A stretch of 64,000 nucleotides of DNA from Posidonia oceanica (lineage: Eukaryota; Streptophyta; Magnoliopsida; Alismatales; Posidoniaceae). The notes beneath the pieces are model-generated. The model ran no database searches and was not told the DNA's origin. It worked only from the letters and a program-made list of their open reading frames with translations. Location of the stretch: positions 87,366,001 to 87,430,000 of the forward strand of contig JAZBRS010000020.1 in the NCBI GenBank assembly GCA_037176725.1, in the 5' to 3' direction. The position numbers were made by a program, and so were the translations under genes. Each line of letters starts with the position of its first letter. Position 1 is the stretch's first letter. Shown piece after piece: positions 1-11,368 of the stretch.

Positions 1-539
1 CGGAGGATCGCGTGGAGCCGATCCCAACCCTCGCGAGCAGCCAGCGACGTCCGCAGCAACCGGACGACCACCTCCGGCAACTGCAGAATCCTCCTAGGTC
101 GGGAGGACACCTCAGCCGCCCAAACAGGTAACCGCTAACCTCCTTGGCTCCCTCTCCCTCCTCTGATGCTTCTCCGCCGATCAGAGCCAGCTCTCCGGCC
201 CTCCTGCTCCAACTGCGTCTCGCCGGTCCGATCTTCGTCTCCGGTGCCGGTCACCTGTCTCCCGGGCGCTCCAGCCACTGGAACGCTGCTCCGACACCCT
301 CCAGGGCTCCGCACGGTCGCCGACAGTCCCCTCCGCCCTCCTGCGCGTCTGCGAGCGCCCTGGGCCGGCGGTGTCGAGCTCCGACGGTCTCTGCTACAGT
401 ACCTCCCCACCGCCGGCAAAGCACTGTTCATTTATTTCTCTGTTAATATAGTTTTAGGTGTGAATATTGCAGATCTGGTTTAAGTTATTTCATTTTTGCG
501 TTTTAGTCCTCTGTTCATTTGATGTGCTTAGTTTTTAAT

Positions 540-1260
540 TAAAAACCATGCTAAATTGCAGCTGTTATTCATGCTTTTCTGTATTTGCAATCTAGTCCAT
601 TTACTGTGCTGCTTAGTTATAAAATTTTATGCTTTGGTCCCTCTGCTTTCCACTATTGCACTTAGGTCCTGTTTTAAATCAATCTATTTAATTGCATGTA
701 TTTTACCATATCAAATTGCATTCTGGCCCCCTGCATGTTTCTGATTTTGCATGTAGGTCCATGCACTGTAGGAACTTAGCTTTTATTTTCTTATTTTGCA
801 TACTGCATTGCATTTTTTACCTTCTGCCTTTGCATATTTGCATTTAGGTCCATTTTAAATGGACAGTAACTCTTGCATGCATTTTTAGCTTATTGCATTG
901 CATTTTTTGACCCTGTTCTTTTTAAAAATTGCACTGTGGTCCTGTCCCTTATTTTTCAGAGCATGTTTTCCATATAAAATTGCATTTTTGACCCTTGCAT
1001 GATTTAAAAATCACACATAGGTCCTTGCATCTCTTCAAAACCATATAAAAAGACTGTTTTGCCCCTAAGTTGCATTTTAACTCCTATGCTTGCAAAAATT
1101 GCATGTAGGCCCTCCACTTGCATTCCCGGACTCCCCAGAACCCCTGTTTTCTGGAAAATTTGCATTTTAGCCCCTTTCTTTCTTCAAAAATGCTTTTGAA
1201 TCCCTGTTCTTTCCGAATTGCCTTTCTTTGTCTTTTCTTGCTTTGCATGCATTCTGCATT
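540..1260 (+). repeat. AT-rich diverged repeat of 'aaaattgcatttaggtcc' words
   Basis: Short blocks of the type 'aaatTGCATttTAGgtCCctgcat' recur irregularly every 30 to 60 bases. The same kind of sequence fills 25850-26760 and 46270-47220 in B's LTRs, so it is an LTR sub-region and not a gene. No convincing ORF. Confidence 0.6.
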
Positions 1261-1569
1261 CATTTAATCTTGCATTTTGGCTCCCCTTTGCATACACTAA
1301 ACACTTTTAACTCCCCTTCACTTGGGAGGACCTTCAGCACACCCCTAGGACCCCCCTGAACACCTAGATCTGCTCTTCTCCCCTGTTCTGGCCCTTCTGC
1401 TCCGAAGCTGCGATATCTTTCAATCCGACCGTCGGATCTCCTCAAGTAAGCTGCCCAGGCGACCGCAGCGAAGCGCTCTTCAGCATGGACCAAGCAGATC
1501 TCCGATCAGACTCCCGGATCTCCAGGTATGTCCTCCTGAACCCCTGCACTGCATTCATTTGCATGCCAT

Positions 1570-2240
1570 TTGCATCGTTTTGCGTGCCCTTTAGTTTTCT
1601 CGCCTCGTTTTGCGTGTAGTCTTGTTTTCTTGCACCGTTTTGCGTGCCGCTTCTTTGTCTTGCACCGTTTTGCGTGTCCTTCAGTTTTCTCGCCTCGTTT
1701 TGCGTGCTTTCAAGTTTTCTCGCTTCATTTTGCGCGTCGCTTCTTTGTCTTGCACCGTTTTGCGTGCCCTTTAGTTTTTTTTGCTTTGTTTTGCATGCCG
1801 CTTCTTTGTCTTGCACCGTTTTGCATGCCCTTTAGTTTTCTCGCCTCGTTTTGCGTGTAGTCTTGTTTTCTTGCACCGTTTTGCGTGCCGCTTCTTTGTC
1901 TTGCACCGTTTTGCGTGCCCTTTAGTTTTCTCGCCTCGTTTTGCGTGTAGTCAAGTTTTCTCGCTCCGTTTTGCATGCCGCTTCTTTGTCTTGCACCGTT
2001 TTGCATGCCCTTTAGTTTTCTCGCCTCGTTTTGCGTGTAGTCTTGTTTTCCCGCACCGTTTTGCGTGTCGCTTCTTTGTCTTGCCTCGTTTTGCGCGCAG
2101 TCTTGTTTTCTTGCACCGTTTTGTGTGCCCTTTCGTTTTCTCGCCTCGTCTTGCATGCCCTTGGTTTTCTTGCCCGGTTTTGCGCCCTTCTTTCGTTTTC
2201 CTGCACTGTTTTGCGTTCTTGTTCCGTTCCTTGCATCATT
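1570..2240 (+). repeat. 30-bp tandem array in LTR D ('ttttgcgtgcc' units)
   Basis: About 22 diverged units of 30 bp, each with the core CGTTTTGCGTGCC followed by a TTCTTTGTC or AGTTTTCTC tail. Because 30 is a multiple of 3, several frames on both strands stay open, giving decapeptide repeats such as RFACPLVFSP. I treat this as repeat structure, not as coding sequence. Related arrays lie in B (27475-27900 and 47890-48300). Confidence 0.85.
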
Positions 2241-3004
2241 TGCATGTCAACCTTGTCTTTGCATCTTTTCGCATACTTGTTTCGTTCCTCGCACTATTTT
2301 ACGCTGTTTCCTCTCGTTTGTCGCTTGCATTGCCTGTTTTCCCCGCCGTTTTGTTTTATCGCCCGCATTTGCATATAGGGCAGTGATGCTTACTGTCCGG
2401 AGTTCTCACGAGCCAGGTTTCGCCCGGTTCGGAACACAGACAGCGTTGCTGAGTGCTTAGATTGCACGTTTACTTTCTTGCATCGTCTTTCATCACTTAG
2501 AGCACACCTTTGAGCATTTAGGCAGGCATTCATGGGCACTTAGGCATTCAAAGTCTGCATTTCCCTGCATATGCGAGCGTAAGCCCAGAAAGACCGATTC
2601 TCGGGCGTGTCGGGGGTGCCTAACACCTTCCCCGCGCGTAACAGGAGTCCTTACCCTCTCTTGGCCCGCAATGACCATATTGCCCTTGTCCTAGGCATGA
2701 GTCACATCATTTGCATTCATTTGCATCTCATTTCTTTCGCATTGCCTTGCATTACGTCTTTTGCTTGGTTTTGCGTGATTATTCGCGCATTTCCCCGGTT
2801 TTCCTCGTCTTCCGATTTAATAGACTTGGTGGCGACTCCGATTTTGTCTTATCTTCTTCTTTTCTTTCCCTTTTTCCCCCTTTTAATTGTTTTCGAGTTA
2901 GGTCTTCCTTCTCGGACATAGCCGCTAATAGTGAGCCTGATTCCGATCAGTGCACGCGAGCTTTGGCAACGTGCATGGACGATCCGAACACTGGGATCGC
3001 TACA

Positions 3005-4411
3005 CAGGGGGTACCTGCGTCCAACACTGAAGAATAGCAAAGGCAACCAGAGGTAAAACATGGATCCAAGCTTGGATCGAAACATGGTATAAGCATAATA
3101 ACAACTGGAAGTATAGAGGGAAGCATGCAGAATATTCTCACAGAGTTGCAACTAAAACATATTAACAATAGAGTAAAATAGAGCAAAATGAACTAAAATA
3201 CCAGCAGAGATGTTGGACGCTGCCTCAGGGCATGTCCAACGTTGGATGCACCAGCTGGTGCGTCCAACAAGTCAGGAAGCCTCCCTACCGAGATTAGTGG
3301 CCAATCTTGCCAAACATCCCAAGATGACTTGCTAGGAAGCAAGAGTGAGTGATGACGAGCATGGTGGTATGCTTGGCATCAGAAATGGGTGGGTGGAATG
3401 CTCCACCCACCTCCTCCTCCTTGTGGCCGGCGGCCGAGGCCATTCCAACCAACCAAGGGGCCGTGTGTGTGCGTGCGCTATACTAACATGTTTGCCAACA
3501 TGTATACTTGCTAGGGGAGTCGAGAGCCTACCTGAACGAGGCTGAATGGGGCTATTTGCAACTCGGCCGACGGAGCGGAGGAAGATGGCCGACGGACTCT
3601 GGCAGGATTGCATGGCACGAGGGAGGGCCTAGGGAGGCTGCTGGAGGCTTAGGAGCGGTCGTGGGGGTTTGCTGGAGCTTTGGGGACTTGTTAATTTTCT
3701 GGCAAGCAAGTGTGGTGTGCTATGTTGTTATGTGAAGGTTGTTGTTTGCATGGGTTTTGTTGGGTTGCTGTGGGTGAAGGCCGAGGTTGCAGGTGGTGGC
3801 AGGTCATGGTGAGTGAGGGGGGAGGCCAAGAGGGAGGTGGCGTGCATGGCGAGCGGGCATGGGCTTGGCAGGTGCGCCTAGAAGGTGGCGTGCACGATGA
3901 AAGGCGTGGTTGGCAAACGGTTGGGTAGAAACGTCCAAGCGAGTGCGCGGCGGGAAAGTGGGGGTAGGTGGCGAGCTGTACGGGCGGCACCGGGGTGAAG
4001 CACCAACTGGAGGGGTGAGCCAAGTGGCTGGGTTGTCCAAGGGGTGCGGCTGTGCTGGCGGAGGGCGGCCCTGGGAGCGGCGGAGGGCAAGCTAATGGGT
4101 TGCCGCTGCGACGCATTGGACACCAGCACAAGTTTCTTCCAACATTGGACGCAACCCATGCCCGTCCAGTGAGCACAGGAGGCCAAGGGCTGAAATGGGC
4201 TTGGTCCTTGGTTTAAAATTGTTTTAAAAAGTTGGCTAAGGCTTAGGTTGAGTTGTAGTTTGAGATTTGGGTTGGTTTTGGGTGGTTTTGGAATGGGATT
4301 TGGTTTTAGGTCAAATTGGGTCAGTTTGAAAAAAAGAGAGCCATCCCAGAGTCCAAGCAAGCTTGCAGGGGAGTCCGCCATCTTCCCAGCAGTCAAAATG
4401 GAGTGTTAACA
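3005..4411 (-). mobile_element. 3' LTR of C, truncated by D
   Basis: Aligns with 13255-14668 across its full length with scattered substitutions. Its right end is the minus-strand LTR start TGTTAACA (4411-4404), where the other copy has TGTTGACA. The rest of this LTR should lie left of D, outside the window. It holds two of the double-hairpin modules (3211-3269 and about 4105-4170) and a minus-strand splice-donor-like CAG/GTAGGC near 3530. Confidence 0.8.
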
Positions 4412-4570
4412 GATGCCTCTCCCTGAGCGAGGCCAAGGGGACGGAGGTCACTGCACAGGGTAGACTAGACACCCCTCCTAGCGTCGGCAGGAACGCAATG
4501 TTAATGTAGGCCTGAGTCACTTATTCGGCGGATGCACTAAAAATCATGACTCACCGCCACAATGAAGATG
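4412..4570 (-). promoter_or_regulatory. Polypurine tract and conserved upstream block of C
   Basis: On the minus strand GGGAGAGG (4423-4416) and GCATC sit directly before the LTR, the position of the plus-strand primer. About 140 bp upstream of it are shared with A (53012-53155), B (44164-44311) and E (62165-62312), including a GTGACTCA-like word and a CTCGCTCAGG word. Confidence 0.7.
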
Positions 4571-4794
4571 CAATTGCAATGCTTACGCTAATGTGATGCT
4601 TACACTAATGCTCATTGCGCCATACTCTACTAGGGGAAAAACGGATGATGCACGCACATGGTGTGGTGGAAAAATGCAATGCAACATCGTCGGATTGCAC
4701 TTAAGGGAAAGCCGTACGATTTTAAGTGCCATTCACCGAGCAGTCTCAAGGTGAGGGGCAATGCAAGTGTTGAAAGTAGGATGCAGTGGATGTG

Positions 4795-5500
4795 CATGCG
4801 GTGGAGGGCACGTAATGCCATGGAAGTGATCCTAGGCCGTGCACTACCGCGGGCGTCATTCAAAGTAGGCAAAACTGTTTGGAAGTTTTTGCATTGCAGA
4901 GGATGCCTCCTAGCAATGTGCGTACCAGGGGTTCGATTTCCTAAGTATGCCATGTCTGGGAAAACAGAAGATGGAAGTTGGTGTAATCACTACAGAGGAG
5001 TAGCAGCGCAATAAGGATGCGATGTATGAGATGTTATGCAGTGGTATGCAGTATATGCACAGTGAAATGCTGGGCACGCGGAACCGAGAAAACGATCCCA
5101 GGGCTGCGCACTACAGCGGGTGCCATCCAAAGCTGGCAAGCTGCGAATGTCCTGCGCGTGCCGAGGATGTAACCTTAAGCAATACGCGAACCAAGGGTTT
5201 GGGTCCTAAGCACACAATGTCTGTGTGATGATGAGATGCTATACTAAGACTGACTCTATGGAGGATACAAGGAAGTTACATGATGTTATGCAATGAAGAT
5301 GCAGTGAAATGCAGTGTATAAACAATGGAATGCCAGGCACGCGAAACCAAGAAAACGATCCCAGGGCTGCGCACTACTGCGGGTGCCATCCAAAGTCGGC
5401 AAGCTGTGAAAGTCTTGCGGGTGCCGAGGATGTAACCTTAAGCAATACGCGAGCCAGGGGTTTGAATCCTAAGCACGCATTGTCCGTGTAATGATGAAAT
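4795..5500 (-). repeat. Long tandem duplication (about 270-bp unit) in C 3' region
   Basis: Two good copies (about 5030-5230 and 5300-5495) and one diverged copy (4795-4960) share 'cgatcccagggctgcgcac', 'gggtgccatccaaag' and 'aaccttaagcaatacgcga'. A related copy occurs in opposite orientation in A at 51755-51960. The short ORFs inside are by-products of the repeat. Confidence 0.7.
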
Positions 5501-5529
5501 ACTAATGCCATGTAACAGAATACAATTAC

Positions 5530-6160
5530 ACTACGACGAAAGGGTGATAAGTTAACAGACCTATCGCCAGATAGTTTGGGAGTATCGGCCCTCTGAGGAG
5601 TTGACGAACTCATCACTAGATAGTTAGGGCTATCAGCCCGAATGGGGGTGAGATGATACCATGGGGCTGCCAGACGCATCTGGTATCGCAGGCATTGACA
5701 AGCCAACGAGTCTGTCAGACAAGAGAGGTGGTGACAAGTGGGATGACTTGTAACCACGAATGCAACGGGAATACCATACCCGAAGGTGTGGCAGAGGTCC
5801 GTAGACGCTCCCGTAATAGTTGGGGATGTCAGCCCAAGGCAGATGGAAATGGGATACCATGGGGAAGCGCCCATGGTATCAAGATGCAAGATGGAGACAA
5901 CACTAATAGGTTTGTCAGCCGAGTAGTTAAGGGTACCAACCCGATGAGATGAGGGGAGGCGATACCACAAGGCAGCAAAAAAAGATGCCCCTGGTATCAG
6001 GGATGATACCAGGGGGAAGCCTAAGTGGCCATGGCACCGAGATGCGAGGATGGATGGGTGAAGGAATGATAAGTTGACGGACTTATCACCGGATAGTTAA
6101 GGATATCAGCCTGGATGATAAGTTGACGGACTTATCGCCGAGCAGTTAGGGCTACCAGCT
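5530..6160 (-). repeat. Hairpin-rich 3' region of C (GATAAG...CTTATC type)
   Basis: Short inverted repeats follow one another, such as GATAAG with CTTATC around a TTGACGGA loop at 6118-6139, GAGGAGTT with AACTCATC, and GATACCA with TGGTATC. The spacers 'agttagggctaccagc' also recur. It is equivalent to the arrays in the 3' region of A (50645-51560), B (41970-43760) and E (60780-61950). Confidence 0.75.
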
Positions 6161-6289
6161 CGATGCAAGGAATGCAGAATAATGCAGAGAGAAGACAGGG
6201 AACCCCTTGCGGTAGGTGTGCAATGGTCTTAGAGTGGGCATGCGATGCAGCGTCACAGGGTGACAAGCAAGGGACATGCCGGTCATCAC

Positions 6290-7320
6290 AGACCTACCCA
6301 ACGTGGTGGGCGGCAAAATTTGAAAAGCGCGGAACCTCTAAGCAAGACAGGCAAAAAGTGCTCATCCTTGGCTCCGATTTTCAAAAACAGGGAGAAGGGA
6401 AGATAAATATATTACAGCACGCATTTTTTGGTGGCTTTGGACTCAAAGCAACTGTGCTAAGAGGATGCCTTTGTAGTTTTTGACTCAGGAGATCCCAATC
6501 CTCGAGCAATGCCATGCCGAGTTATGGTCAGTGGCTCTCTTTCTCACTCTTGGTTCGGGATGAGGCCTTAGCTTTGCAGAGTATAGCCTTTGGCTATCTG
6601 TGAGTAGCAGGAGCATTGGATGTAGCTTTACAGCCTCCGTCTCAATTCCTCGGGGATCGACTACCGCTTTTGACGCTCACGGACAGATCTTTCTTTTTCC
6701 CCTCATGAGTGATTGGAGTTGCATCTAGCTTGGAGGTAAAGTTGTCTGCACAGGGGATTGGAGAGTGCTGCTATGCTCGGAGGGTGGGGCCAGGTCCTCT
6801 GGATAATGCATCCCGTGTAGTTGGCAATGCGGTGCTTGAAGTTGATAGTTGAGGGGGGCTTCGATGCTCGTCCGAGTCACTCATCTTATGAGCACCTTCT
6901 TTCATCAACTTCTTTCTTCATTGTTCTTTTATGCTCAGCATGCATATCATGTTATCATATTTTTTTTGCTCACATGATCTCTATTCTTTTGGATATGCAC
7001 GTCTTTGCCCTCTTGAGGTAGCGGTCCCAGGTGAGGTGTTAAGAGTTTGACTGATCGGCATACACCTTCAGCCTCTACAATGTGTACAGGCAGCCTCTGG
7101 CTATGTTCTGCTCTGCTTTGGTCCTCTCCATGTGTACTGGACTCTCTTGATATGGTGGATCTCGCTTCTGGGAGTTTTGAACTCAGCGAGATGTTCTGTT
7201 CTGCTCTCAGTCTCACTTTATGGCCACATGCAAAGAGATGGCGCTGCTCGGGTGAGTTCTGCCTGAGATTGTATATGCTTGATGTCCTCTCGGCGCTGCT
7301 TGTTTGTCTATAGCCGGGTT
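6290..7320 (-). other. Conserved non-coding block shared by C and A
   Basis: Aligns, in reverse complement, with 49540-50580 of element A, including the stretch around 'gctttggtcctctcca' and the stretch around 'gtggctttggactcaaag'. It contains no long conserved ORF and no recognised pol motif. Conservation between two gag-only elements and its absence from B suggest a family-specific 3' region or a degraded insert. Confidence 0.6.
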
Positions 7321-7789
7321 TTTGGGATTATGCAAATGTTTATGTGTTTTGTGGGTTTTACACATGTTTTGGGCTTTGTGGGTTTTGTGATTTTTATGGT
7401 TTTTTATTTTGGAAAACATAAAGAGGGAAAATCGACGGAAAGGAAAGCATGTTTTTGTTGCTTTTGCATATTTCAATTTTTTTGACGCTTTTGTCTTTTC
7501 TAGGATGTCTGAAATGATATGCACATGCAGGAGATGGATATGTGCAGGAAGTGGTAGATATGTGCAAGATGATCGGTTGAACGAACCTACCACCGGGCAG
7601 TTAGGGTTGCTAGCCCGGTGTGCAAAAGGGGAATGCATGTTGTTTAAGTCTTTCAAGTGTTTTGTATTTTTTATGAGTTTTCTAACAAACGAGAAAACGC
7701 AAAACAAAATGACAAGAAATGAAAAGACAAGACAGGAAAGAAAAGAGAGAATAAGAGGGACGTACCTATTAACAACCCCAGGAGGGAGG

Positions 7790-7935
7790 TGCTGGGTCTG
7801 CTTCTACGCTGTCAGTGCTGTCAGTGGAGTCTGTGTCAGCAGTGCGGGGAGCACTAGGGTTGCTAGAGGTGCTGATGGCAGTGCGGGGAGCACTGGAGCT
7901 GCTGAAGGCAGTGCGGGGAGCACTGGAGCTGCTGA
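7790..7935 (-). repeat. Short repeat downstream of gag in C (AGTGC hairpin units)
   Basis: Three or four copies of a unit of about 33 to 39 bp that contains CAGTGCGGGGAGCACTG, a small inverted repeat with a 5-base loop. Element A has two copies in the same place after its gag stop (about 22527-22600), so the feature is old. Confidence 0.7.
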
Positions 7936-8090
7936 GGTTGAAAGAGATACAGACCTAGAAAGTTGCGTGATCAGCTTTGTGGTTTATTCTACCGTTGTGC
8001 CTTCGAGCGTCCCCCGGGCGAACTAGGGAAGGGTAGGAAGAGGAGATTGCGCCGATGGGATTGAAAGGATCCACCAGGACGGAGCTAGAC

Positions 8091-10204
8091 TCAGAGAAGA
8101 CTGGGGTAGACCCCCGAGGTTTCGGCAACTGCGAAGCCTACAGGCTCAGAAGAGGGAGGGCCGGCTACACTAGGGTGTGCGAGTGCAAGTGCAGGTGTAT
8201 GTGTTTGTGCAGCCTCCTGCCCGTCAACGCTGATGATCCTACGATCGATCAGGCACTAAACGGCATCCCAAGAGTGAGGCAGTCATTCGTCTAGTGACCG
8301 GTGGCCCAATGGAAACTGCAGAACTGATCTGTATCGTGCCACCATGGAGGGGGGTCGGTGATGGACGGATAGCCGGGCGTCTCAAGAGCGACTCAACTTG
8401 AGGGAAGATGACGCTCAGTGGTTCAGGCAGAGGGGTGTAATCACACTTAGCCCGACGAGATCATCTTTGCCCTAGTTGGAGTCCTTACCAAGCGGGTGCG
8501 ACGTAATGCACAGGCTCGACGGTGGTAGTGTGTGTAGTGGGTGCATAATTAGGTGCGTGCACTAGTGGAGAAGGGTCTGGCTGACTTGCTGCATAGGCAA
8601 GCTCTTCGGGAGATTCGACGTATGCGACAGCACGCTGTTCGGAGTAGTTGGGAGTGGAGTCTCTGTTACGGGTGCCGTCGCAGCGATTGTTGCTGAAGTC
8701 ATTGTTGATTTGCCCATCTATTACAGCAAGTGCGTGGAAATTTCCACTTCGCAGTGAGCTTTCCACGCGGGCGCCAACCCTAATCAGCGATGCAAAGCTA
8801 GTGATTGATTGAATGCTAAGCAGTCCCCCAATCGCTGGTTGTGCCCCCATGATGATCATGTCAATAGACTCCTCCTCGGAAGGTCTATCTCTGACCTGGG
8901 TGGCTTCGGAATGCTAGTGACCGACATACTCCCTGAATGGCTCTTGGGGCCTCTACCGAATGGCGACAAGATCAGCTCGCTTGGGGATCAAGTCGAGATT
9001 GAAAGAATACTGCCCACGAAAAGCCTGGGAAAGGACATTCCAAGTCTGGATCGTGGCCATATCAAGGGAAGTGAACCACTTGAGCATGGGGCCGATCAGA
9101 CTCTTCTAGAACAAACGAATCAAGAGCCTGTCGTCATGCTAGAGCTGAGGAAGGTCTCCATAGTATGCTTTCAGATGGGAGATAGTGCAGCCTCTACCGT
9201 TGTACTTTTTGAATTTCGGGATGTGGAACTTCGTTGGGAGTGTCGCCTCTGGAAAGAGACAGAGGTCCCGAAATTGGCAGGACTGGCGGTCTGTGCCCTA
9301 CACTAGACGTAGTGCTTTCTCCAAGACGTCCATCCTGGTATTGATGGGGTCTGGATTGGCTACCACAGGTGATGAGGCAGCAGGGGTAGGGACAACGTAT
9401 GCTGTGTGGGTCACGCGAAGGCGCTCCTCCGGAACCACCATCACGCCACCTGGTGTCATAGCGTGAGGACCAGCATACCCGTGCAAGGGTGTAAAGTGTG
9501 GTGATGCGTATGCAGAAGCCTGAACCTGATGCAAAGGAGATGAGTAAAAGGCATGCTGTGCAATGTAATGTGTAGTGTATGGAGGCTGCAGCTGTTGCGC
9601 CGGCACGGTGTCGGGCAATGGGTTATATGGGTGTTGTGCTCCTGCCAAATCAAAAGACTGGCCACCAAATGAGGGAGTTGCATGCTGTGCAAAGTGGTGT
9701 GCAGATGCAGTAGGCCAATAAGGCGCCCCCATCGCCGAAGCTGTGAGGAGCTGGGGCAATGATCTAGGCAGGAGTGCAGTGTGGTGAGCCTACAGAGTTA
9801 TGGTGGGCTGCACCGGAACCACAGGGGTCGGACGGGAAGAGTGGGCCACAGTCGGGCTGAGATGCAAAAGGGTGCCCGCTAGAGGGGGTACAGGAATCGA
9901 GGAAGCAAAAGGGAGAGACCCTATGTAAGAGGCAGCCGCAGAAGGCTGAATTGCCGAGATGGGAAGGCCCTGGGATGGAACAAAAGGCCGCTCCTGAAGC
10001 CCGAGTGGCGGTCACTGTGGTTAACTCAGTGACAAGCTCCAGATCGATCGGGGTGTGCCCTTGTTCCAGATAGAGGGCCTAAGAAGTTTCCTGCACCAGA
10101 AGAAGTGAGGAGACAACGAACGTCAAAGCAAGGGAAGGAGGGACCAAAGTTGGTATCTCCCCTGACGCAAAAGAGGAAGAAGGCTCGCCGGTATGCTGGG
10201 CCAT
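8091..10204 (-). pseudogene. gag: gag of element C, broken
   Basis: Gag is the structural protein that forms the virus-like particle. The start chosen is the ATG at 10204 because its first residues (MAQHTGEP) match those of A (20176) and are close to B (MAQYVSEP, 29861). The stop at 8093-8091 aligns with A's gag stop. Open segments are 10204-10079 (N-terminus), 9759-9301 (Pro/His/Gln-rich region ending DVLEKALRLV) and 8859-8485 (end of the core plus the Ser/Asn tail). The core between about 9297 and 8860 matches A at the nucleotide level but is broken by frameshifts. An in-frame TAG at 9300-9298 sits at exactly the same place as one in B (30863). The copy cannot make an intact Gag. Confidence 0.8.
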
Positions 10205-11344
10205 AGCGGACCGCAAGCGAGTGCAAAGGGGTCTGCGGCTGAGAGCAGAGACACAAGACCTAAGGAGAGCTTTTGTCGGAGGCGACAGATAGCTTAAAGA
10301 CAGAGAGGAGAGATGCTCGAGATCTTGGCTGAAGGAACTCGCACCTACCTGCAAAACAACAAATGCGTTAGAGTATGTACGCAAAAAGAATTATTAGGGG
10401 TGGCATGAATGGCACACGTGCAAAAATGGATACCCTAATATGCGCTCTCTCACCATGCATGTCCTGAGTAAGTGGCCTACTAGGACTCACTCATGGGTAT
10501 GGGATTTATTGACTCCAGGTCAGAAAGTAAGGCTCCCGTCTAGACCCTGGCCTAGAGCTCAGGTATAACGGGTAGCGCAATAGTGGTCTTGACCCTGCCG
10601 AGGCATGGGCTGTACCCTTTAGTAGCACCGACACGACCCCTGACAAGGGGGGACAGACCGACCAACTTGCCTTATGCCAAAGCAGCTGAATGAGAGACTA
10701 GGACTGTCCTTCTCAGACTAAGTGGGTGGACTCAGGGATGAGAAGATGTATGCTTTCTAAAATTATCAAACATGCGATATGCATTAGAGTTTTTTACTTG
10801 CGTTTTATTAACTAGGGGGACAATTGCAAGTTTAGCTCTAGTTGTGCTTGGATGTTAAATGTTGGCTTTATTGTTATTTTTAAATTAAGCCAAAGGGGAG
10901 GAAGCAGTTTTCTAATATCCTAACATGGCATATGCATGAGGGGGAAAGAAACAGGAAGCCATGGCATGCAGACAATCACACAGGAAGGCAAAAGGCATGT
11001 GCATGGCATGTGCATATGTATGTAGACATGATAGTGAAAAGAAAACACTCATCATATCAAAAAGCAAGTATGCATGGCATGTGCAGGTGTAGTGGCATAG
11101 CAATTGTGTAAAACAAAGCATTTACCACTCAAAAGGCATGTATAGTGCGACAAGCAATTATTTAGGCATGTATAATGCATGAATAAAGCAAGTAAAGGCA
11201 ATGTAAGCGATATGGCAAGTAAACAGGCACATGGCAAGCAATAAAGCAAAGAAGCAGGCATAAAGCAAGCAATAAAGCAAGGCAGGGCAAGCACAAGCAA
11301 AAACAATGCAAGCGAAAAGCCAAAGACGACAGCTAGAGTCTGAA
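10205..11344 (-). other. Leader of element C
   Basis: Non-coding leader between PBS and gag. The minus-strand segment 10720-10590 is almost identical to leader sequences in A (19670-19800) and B (29290-29420), including GTCGGTCTGTCCCCCCTTGTC and a following CAGGGGTCGTGTCGG. A TTGTTTTGCAG acceptor-like site lies at about 10361-10349, just before gag. Confidence 0.65.
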
Positions 11345-11362
11345 TCCCCAGCGGAGTCGCCA
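11345..11362 (-). other. Primer binding site of C (tRNA-Arg type)
   Basis: The minus strand reads TGGCGACTCCGCTGGGGA, complementary to the 3' end expected of a plant tRNA-Arg, the primer type known for Ogre/Tat elements. It sits 6 bp inside the LTR end if the LTR ends GGTCACA at 11369, or 1 bp inside if it ends at 11364. Confidence 0.85.
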
Positions 11363-11368
11363 CTTTCC

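Larger units (their letters stand above)
1..3004 (+). mobile_element. Element D: 3' part of a long LTR, inserted in C
   Basis: The segment aligns by eye with the right two thirds of the LTR of element B (compare 25330-28533): the same CT-rich exon-like start, the same AT-rich stretch with recurring 'gcatttaggtcc' words, the same 30-bp 'ttttgcgtgcc' array and the same terminal block ending gatcgctaca. It ends in CA at 3004. The next bases (caggg, 3005-3009) match the uninterrupted copy of C's LTR at 13255-13259, so they are probably one side of a 5-bp target duplication; the other side lies left of the window. It may be the 3' LTR of a full element or a solo LTR; the window cannot tell. A GTAACC at 127 and a GTATGT at 1527 look like splice donors. 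Confidence 0.8.

Noticed and set aside
1570..2390. ORFs of up to 201 codons in the 30-bp array (both strands)
   Set aside because: Open only because the unit length is a multiple of 3; the peptides are pure repeats and the homologous arrays in B have different frames.
7047..8294. Plus-strand ORFs in C (e.g. 7409-8026)
   Set aside because: C runs on the minus strand, the ORFs cross the end of its gag and are not conserved in A.
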